This document shows, in pieces, positions 43,565 to 47,974 of a stretch of 47,974 bases of DNA. How positions within the stretch are numbered: the stretch's first letter is position 1; each line of letters opens with the position of its first letter. The stretch covers positions 1-47,974 of the forward strand of contig CAJOEW010000003.1 of the NCBI GenBank assembly GCA_905233525.1, given 5' to 3'. The notes under the pieces are model-generated. The model saw only the letters and a list, made by a program, of their open reading frames with translations, did no database searches and was not told where the DNA came from. Both the position numbers and the translations under genes were made by a program. This DNA comes from an uncultured Synergistales bacterium (GTDB lineage Bacteria; Synergistota; Synergistia; Synergistales; Aminobacteriaceae).

Positions 43565-44845
43565 CTATAAATAAATTCCTCTGATGTCTACAACGTCAGC
43601 CACGCGCTTAATTGCACATACATACGCCGAACGTCTCATCGTGATTTTCTTATCTGCCGCTAAATCCCAGACCTTACGGAAATTACTTGTCATTAAGCTT
43701 ACAAGTCTTTCGTTATAATCTTCTTCAGTCCAAGGGAATCCCTGAAGGTTTTGCGCCCATTCGAAATAAGATCCGATAACGCCGCCGGCATTTGCTAAGA
43801 AATCAGGAACAACAATAACTCCCGCATCGTCTAAAATCTTTTCAGCTTCAGGTGTCGTCGGGCTGTTAGCACCTTCAAAAACGTATTTAGCTTTTAATTT
43901 GCCTGCTGTATTTTCATTTATTACGGCCTGATTCGCGCAAGGAATGAAGAAATCACAATCAAGTCCGATCAGATCTTCATCAGGGATTTTTTCGCAGTTC
44001 TCATTCTCAAATCCTGCGAGCTTACGGCCTTTATGTTTAGGATCTCTGTTGATATATTCAAAAGCCTTTTCAACGTCAATACCATTCGGATTATAATACG
44101 CGCCTGAAGTATCACTTATGCCGACGATCTTTACTCCTGCATCCTGTAAAATCGAAGCCGTATAACTTCCAACGTTACCAAATCCCTGGACAACAGCTTT
44201 CATTTTTGTAGGATCGATTCCTTTTACGCGCATTAACTCTGTAACGCATGCTGCAACTCCGCGTCCGGTGGCTTCTGTTCTGCCGGCTGCTCCCCAATAA
44301 CCTACAGGCTTACCAGTTAACAAAGCAGGCTCAAAATGTCCCATCATTCTGCAAATCGTGTCCATGATCCAGACCATTTCCTGACCGCCGGTATACATAT
44401 CAGGTGCAGGAATATCGCTCCAACGTCCAATAATAGGAGCAATACGGGCACCGAACGTTCTTGACATACGCTCTTTCTCTTTAATCGTTAATTTCGTAGG
44501 ATCACAGCAAATTCCGCCTTTACCGCCGCCGTAAGGAATACCAGCGAGCGAACATTTCCACGTCATTAACATAGCAAGGCCCTCACATTCAGCACCGGTA
44601 ACATCAAGCGCGTAACGGATACCGCCTTTCGAAGGACCTAACGCTGTCGAGTGCTGAACTCTGTATCCCTTGAAGACTTCGACTGAACCGTCTTCCATTT
44701 CGACCGGTACTGATACATCTATTCTGCGCTCTGAATTGCTAAGTATAGAAACTAATTTCTCATCAAGTCCCATGTAATCGGCTGCGTCATAAAAATCGCT
44801 TAATGCCGTGCTGAGAATAACATTATCTGATGTACGTCTTGCCAT
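43565..44845 (-). CDS. gdhA: Glutamate dehydrogenase (Glu/Leu/Phe/Val family)
   Basis: 426 residues, the small hexameric NAD-type length. GYRVQHSTALGPSKGGIRY, the catalytic-Lys block AGIPYGGGKGGI, PAPDMYTGGQEM, the Rossmann loop VVQGFGNVGSYTA, and ANAGGVIGSYFEW near the C-terminus. Interconverts glutamate and 2-oxoglutarate with ammonia; in amino acid fermenters it usually runs oxidatively. AAGGTG lies 9 bases before the ATG. A 25-base near-palindrome (GTGC...GCAC, 44877-44901) lies just upstream and could be an operator. Next to argC, which links glutamate supply to arginine synthesis. Confidence 0.93.
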   Translation of the reverse strand: MARRTSDNVILSTALSDFYDAADYMGLDEKLVSILSNSERRIDVSVPVEMEDGSVEVFKGYRVQHSTALGPSKGGIRYALDVTGAECEGLAMLMTWKCSLAGIPYGGGKGGICCDPTKLTIKEKERMSRTFGARIAPIIGRWSDIPAPDMYTGGQEMVWIMDTICRMMGHFEPALLTGKPVGYWGAAGRTEATGRGVAACVTELMRVKGIDPTKMKAVVQGFGNVGSYTASILQDAGVKIVGISDTSGAYYNPNGIDVEKAFEYINRDPKHKGRKLAGFENENCEKIPDEDLIGLDCDFFIPCANQAVINENTAGKLKAKYVFEGANSPTTPEAEKILDDAGVIVVPDFLANAGGVIGSYFEWAQNLQGFPWTEEDYNERLVSLMTSNFRKVWDLAADKKITMRRSAYVCAIKRVADVVDIRGIYL

Positions 44846-44876
44846 AAATAAAACACCTTACTTCAAAATATAAATT

Positions 44877-44901
44877 GTGCGAATAATTAAAATTTTTGCA
44901 C
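44877..44901. promoter_or_regulatory. Near-palindromic candidate operator upstream of gdhA
   Basis: GTGC and GCAC ends around an AT-rich symmetric core, 32 bases before the gdhA ATG and overlapping its probable promoter. Position and symmetry suggest a repressor or activator site. No known consensus is matched. Confidence 0.3.
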
Positions 44902-45062
44902 TTATTAAAAAATTCGGCGGCAATTTTAACGGTTAAATATTATTTTGTCAAATTTATGTAAAAAAACGTATGGCATTTGAGGAAAATTTTGCTCATAAAA
45001 AAATTAGCAGTGTTCACAAAAAATCATGCACACGAAATTTTAACAAGCCGTATTTTTTGCGA

Positions 45063-45091
45063 TTATCACAATGAATTAAGCATAATATAAT
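45063..45091 (+). promoter_or_regulatory. Probable promoter of the TctC-CitMHS gene
   Basis: TTATCA (45063-45068), a 17-base spacer, and a perfect TATAAT (45086-45091), 43 bases before the TTG start. The rest of the 44846-45133 gap is AT-rich with no RNA structure I can recognise. Confidence 0.5.
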
Positions 45092-45133
45092 TTTTTTAAC
45101 TTTACTTTAAAAATTTTAGGGAGGTCATCCATT

Positions 45134-47467
45134 TTGAGACGTTTCATTTTTGCGCTTCTGCTTGTTTTCGCAATTATGGGTACTGCGTTCGCTGAAGACG
45201 CTGCACCTGTTGTTGATGCAGGCGGTTGGAAATTCGATAAGCCTATTAAAATTATATGTCCGTGGGGAGAGGGCGGCGGTGCTGACAGTACATTAAGGGC
45301 GCTTGCTCCATTACTTGAGAAATTTTTAGGACAAAAGGTCGAGATCCAAAATATAACAGGTTCAAACGGCGGTAACGGTGCTATGTTTGCAAAAGAACAG
45401 CCGGCGGACGGTTATACGTTTTTACTTGGAACACAGAGCTTATTTATTCAGGAGATCGTCGGAGAACTACCTTTAAAATTCCGTGATGAGTTTGTGCCTG
45501 TCGCTAAACTTGTTCACGCGATTAACATCATAGCTGCTTCACGTAACGCAATGAACGAACGCGGTTATAAGAATTTTGCAGAGCTTCGCGATTTTGTAAA
45601 AGCCCATCCGTATAGTATTTCGGTCGGTATGCTTACGAGAACAGGTCTTGACAGTTTAGCGCTGAAACAAGCTACAGAGGGATTAAATTTCTTAGAAGTC
45701 GCTTATCCTTCTGGTGCAGGTATGAATGACGCTCTCGCTACAGGCCAGATCGATTTAATGATCACCGGTACAAATGAAATTGAAAGCTTAATCGACAGCG
45801 GAACCGTTGTGCCTTTATTAGTGCTTTCAGAAAAGAGAATGAACCGTTATCCTTCGATTGAGTGTTCAAAAGAATTAGGCATTAACGCTTCGTTAGGTGC
45901 TGCACGCGGAATTTATGCCAGAAAAGGAACGCCTGAAGGTGCCGTAAAAGCAATGCTTAACGCGATTGAGCAAGCTGTAAACACTCAAGAATGGAAGGAC
46001 TTTTTACAAAAAGGCGGTTATGATGAGAGACCGAGCTTCGCAAAAGCTGATGAGTTCACGAAAGAAATTAACGATGAGTATTCAGCATTCACAGCTCTTT
46101 TAAAACCAGCGCCGGCCAAAAAAGACGCAAAACCAGCTCCGTCAACTCCTCAAAAATTGGCGTTAATCGGCTTCATAATGGTGGCTGTGTTGATTTTCTG
46201 CTTAATCAGAAAGGTCGTAATACCGCCTGTAGCATTTATATTATTACCGACGATCGCAGCTTTAATTGCCGGATTTGATCCTTTGACTGTAAATAAATTC
46301 GCTGCCTCTGGTATATCAAAAATGGTTTCGACGGTTTCATTATTTGTATTCTCGATCTCATTCTTCTCGTTAATGAATGATGTAGGAGTATTTGATCCGA
46401 TCGTTAACGCTTTGATCAAGAAGGCCGGAACAAGTATTGTATTGATATTCTTAGCTACGGCAGCAGTCGGTATCATTGGACATCTTGACGGATCAGGAGC
46501 AACGACATTTATTATTACGATTACGGCCATGCTTCCGTTATTCAACAGCTTAAAAATGGATAAGCGCGCTTTAATGTTACTTGTCTGCGTTGCAATCGGC
46601 GTTATGAATGTTTGTCCTTGGGGCGGTCCTACAATGAGAGCTGCTACAGTTCTTGAGACGGATCCTAATAATTTATGGCATAAGCTTTTACCGGTTCAGG
46701 GTGTAATGCTTGTAACGACGTTTGTTGTAGCGTTTTTATTAAGCCAGATTGAAAGACATCGTCAGAAAAAATTAGGTCTAACGGCTGAAACTCCTGCTGT
46801 AGCTGTTGAGAATGCTGCTGATGATAAAGCTGACGCTATGAAAAATATTGCAGGCTGGAAAAAAGTATTTAACGCGCTTCTTGTAATTGCGGTAGTAGCT
46901 GCTTTGATGTTTACGAAATTCAATCCTGCTTACGTGTTCATGATCGCATTAGCTTTCGCATTACTTGTTAATATTTCAAGCCTCAAAGAACAGAACAAGA
47001 AATTAAAAGAGTACGGCGTGGCAGCTATGGCAATGGTTGTAACGTTATTCTCTGCCGGAATTTTCACAGGTGTTTTAAGCGGTACAGGAATGCTTAACGC
47101 AATGGCTTCAGCTGTTGTTACAGTTATTCCTCCTGCAATGGGAAGATATACGCATATAATCGTGGCATGTTTCGCAGTTCCGTTAATTATGTGTTTAGGC
47201 ACGGACTCATTCTATTTTGGATTATTACCTGTCGTTGTAGGTATTTCCTCACAATTCGGCGTTAATCCTATGGACGTGGCCTGTGTGTTGCTCGTAGCGG
47301 AAAATGTCGGCGTTATGATTTCTCCGTTATCACCAGCGGCTTATTTAGGTTTAGGATTGCTTGAAATCGATGTAGGCGAACATATTAAATATTCATTGCC
47401 TTGGATTTGGGGAATCAGTATCCTTTCGATCGCTGCGTGCATACTTTTAGGAGTGGCTCCGCTGTAG
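45134..47467 (+). CDS. Fusion of a TctC-type binding protein to a CitMHS carrier
   Basis: 777 residues in one frame. Signal peptide 1-21 (MRRFIFALLLVFAIMGTAFA). Residues about 30-320 are a TctC/Bug-type tricarboxylate-binding domain (IKIICPWGEGGGADSTLRAL, NITGSNGGNGAMF, PADGYTFLLGT, VAYPSGAGMNDALATGQIDL). A Pro/Ala/Lys linker (KPAPAKKDAKPAPSTP) leads to a CitMHS citrate-metal carrier (about 338-777; TM1 LALIGFIMVAVLIFCLIRK, GHLDGSGATTFIITI, NVCPWGGPTMRAATVLE, CLGTDSFYFGLLPVV, ISPLSPAAYLGLG). The binding domain is outside and TM1 enters with basic residues inside, which fits CitMHS topology. Likely takes up citrate or a related acid, with the receptor tethered to the carrier. TTG start behind GGGAGG. 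Confidence 0.87.
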   Translation: MRRFIFALLLVFAIMGTAFAEDAAPVVDAGGWKFDKPIKIICPWGEGGGADSTLRALAPLLEKFLGQKVEIQNITGSNGGNGAMFAKEQPADGYTFLLGTQSLFIQEIVGELPLKFRDEFVPVAKLVHAINIIAASRNAMNERGYKNFAELRDFVKAHPYSISVGMLTRTGLDSLALKQATEGLNFLEVAYPSGAGMNDALATGQIDLMITGTNEIESLIDSGTVVPLLVLSEKRMNRYPSIECSKELGINASLGAARGIYARKGTPEGAVKAMLNAIEQAVNTQEWKDFLQKGGYDERPSFAKADEFTKEINDEYSAFTALLKPAPAKKDAKPAPSTPQKLALIGFIMVAVLIFCLIRKVVIPPVAFILLPTIAALIAGFDPLTVNKFAASGISKMVSTVSLFVFSISFFSLMNDVGVFDPIVNALIKKAGTSIVLIFLATAAVGIIGHLDGSGATTFIITITAMLPLFNSLKMDKRALMLLVCVAIGVMNVCPWGGPTMRAATVLETDPNNLWHKLLPVQGVMLVTTFVVAFLLSQIERHRQKKLGLTAETPAVAVENAADDKADAMKNIAGWKKVFNALLVIAVVAALMFTKFNPAYVFMIALAFALLVNISSLKEQNKKLKEYGVAAMAMVVTLFSAGIFTGVLSGTGMLNAMASAVVTVIPPAMGRYTHIIVACFAVPLIMCLGTDSFYFGLLPVVVGISSQFGVNPMDVACVLLVAENVGVMISPLSPAAYLGLGLLEIDVGEHIKYSLPWIWGISILSIAACILLGVAPL

Positions 47468-47492
47468 AATTAGAAATCAAGTTAATAATTTT

Positions 47493-47526
47493 CTGTCGTC
47501 GTGTAAAATCGGCGGCAGTTTTTTTA
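47493..47526 (+). terminator. Intrinsic terminator after the TctC-CitMHS gene
   Basis: CTGTCGTCG (47493-47501) pairs with CGGCGGCAG (47510-47518), two G-T pairs, eight-base loop, followed by TTTTTTTT. Confidence 0.85.
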
Positions 47527-47547
47527 TACATGAAAGGAGAATTTTTT

Positions 47548-47974
47548 ATGCGAAAGATTTTTTGTGCAGTTCTGTTTGTATTTTTAATGCCTGTTTGTGT
47601 TTATTGCGCTGAGTCCGGTGAAAGCGGCAATGAAAAATATTTACGTCAAGATGTTTTTGAAGCCAGAATGGAAGCTCTTAGATCTGATATGCGTTTAGAA
47701 CATGGAAGGCTTGATAATAAGATTGATATTTTGCGTTCTGACAGTGATAAAAAATTTGATGCAATACTTTCAGAGCTCAAGCTGTTAAACATTAAGCTCG
47801 AAAATTTGAACACGAAGATCGATAACGTTCAGCAAAATTTAGAGGACAAAATTACAGCGCTTGATAACAAACTTGAAAGTAAGATCGCGGCTCTTGATAA
47901 CAAGCTTGAAAATAAGATCGCGGCTCTTGATAACAAGCTTGAAAGTAAGCTCGCAGCTCTTGATAATAAGCTTG
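47548..47974 (+). CDS. Exported coiled-coil protein with 11-residue repeats (cut by window edge)
   Basis: 142 residues are visible; the end lies outside. Signal peptide 1-22 (MRKIFCAVLFVFLMPVCVYC, then AE). From residue 30 on the sequence is a continuous charged helix with Leu/Ile at regular spacing. From residue 104 it becomes near-perfect 11-residue repeats (ALDNKLESKIA). Hendecad repeats favour right-handed or straight coiled coils, as in surface stalks and membrane-shaping proteins. AAAGGAG is 8 bases before the ATG. No family assigned. Confidence 0.75.
   Translation, partial: MRKIFCAVLFVFLMPVCVYCAESGESGNEKYLRQDVFEARMEALRSDMRLEHGRLDNKIDILRSDSDKKFDAILSELKLLNIKLENLNTKIDNVQQNLEDKITALDNKLESKIAALDNKLENKIAALDNKLESKLAALDNKL
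47857..47974 (+). repeat. 33-bp tandem repeats inside the coiled-coil gene
   Basis: Units at 47857-47889, 47890-47922 and 47923-47955 and a partial unit to the window edge, each encoding ALDNKLE-[SN]-K-[IL]-A with only a few base changes. The low divergence between units suggests recent duplication, so copy number may vary between strains. Confidence 0.85.

Noticed and set aside
44846-45133. Riboswitch or small RNA in the gdhA / TctC-CitMHS gap
   Set aside because: The gap is AT-rich, and I could not find a stable multi-stem structure or a known riboswitch core.
47857-47974. CRISPR-like repeat array at the right edge
   Set aside because: The units are contiguous with no spacers and keep a coding frame, so they are protein-coding tandem repeats.

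Overview
The window looks like an AT-rich chromosome segment from a strictly anaerobic, diderm, amino-acid-fermenting bacterium, most likely a member of the Synergistota (inference from gene content, not from a marker tree). The lipid A gene lpxK, a SurA/PpiC-type periplasmic isomerase, diaminopimelate epimerase and PBP1C point to an outer membrane and DAP peptidoglycan. Desulfoferrodoxin plus ferritin point to anaerobiosis. A complete branched-chain amino acid ABC transporter and a glutamate dehydrogenase point to peptide and amino acid metabolism. TTG starts behind good Shine-Dalgarno sites are common, and intrinsic terminators with short GC stems are easy to see. I see no rRNA, tRNA or CRISPR array, and no gene-free stretch longer than 300 bases.

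Layout. 1-950 is a scar of mobile DNA: two gene fragments meeting head-on, a frameshifted XRE repressor and a tiny ORF. 1.0-3.7 kb holds an exported thioredoxin-like protein, a frameshifted cobyrinate diamide synthase and ddl. 3.8-7.7 kb is a Na/Pi cotransporter-pbpC pair. 7.7-16.2 kb (minus strand) holds a DUF362 protein, a split dnaB, rplI, the liv transporter (livK-H-M-G-F) and a PpiC-type foldase. 16.2-18.1 kb is a three-gene membrane/secreted cassette with a CPBP protease. 18.2-22.1 kb (minus) is a MacB-like permease, ybeY, a CNNM/CBS protein and a J-domain protein. 22.2-24.2 kb has a PH-domain membrane protein and a decayed type II restriction-modification pair. 24.3-28.7 kb has an orphan MrpD/NuoL-like subunit, a TIGR02757 protein, ferritin, desulfoferrodoxin and an orphan prepilin-like protein. 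28.7-32.3 kb (minus) is an operon of two unknown proteins, an S1 protein, DUF501 and radA. 32.5-39.1 kb carries glgB, a 1002-residue LpxK/LpxB-like/BirA fusion, bioY and dapF. 39.2-44.8 kb (minus) is gdhA, argC, then argJ-argB-argD. 45.1-47.5 kb encodes a TctC-type binding protein fused to a CitMHS carrier, followed by the start of a coiled-coil secreted protein cut by the window edge.

How the genes fit together. Imported branched-chain amino acids and glutamate interconversion by GDH supply carbon and nitrogen. The arg genes turn glutamate into ornithine through acetylated intermediates, with ArgJ recycling the acetyl group. BirA (inside the fusion) and BioY form a biotin uptake and attachment pair. 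LpxK and the LpxB-like domain belong to envelope synthesis, with Ddl, DapF, PBP1C and the foldase.

The most interesting items are the two large fusion proteins (LpxK-LpxB-like-BirA and TctC-CitMHS), the dnaB gene split at its interdomain linker, and an unusually high number of broken genes (XRE repressor, cbiA, dnaB, cytosine methyltransferase, restriction enzyme) in 48 kb. The broken genes suggest either genome erosion or assembly error.
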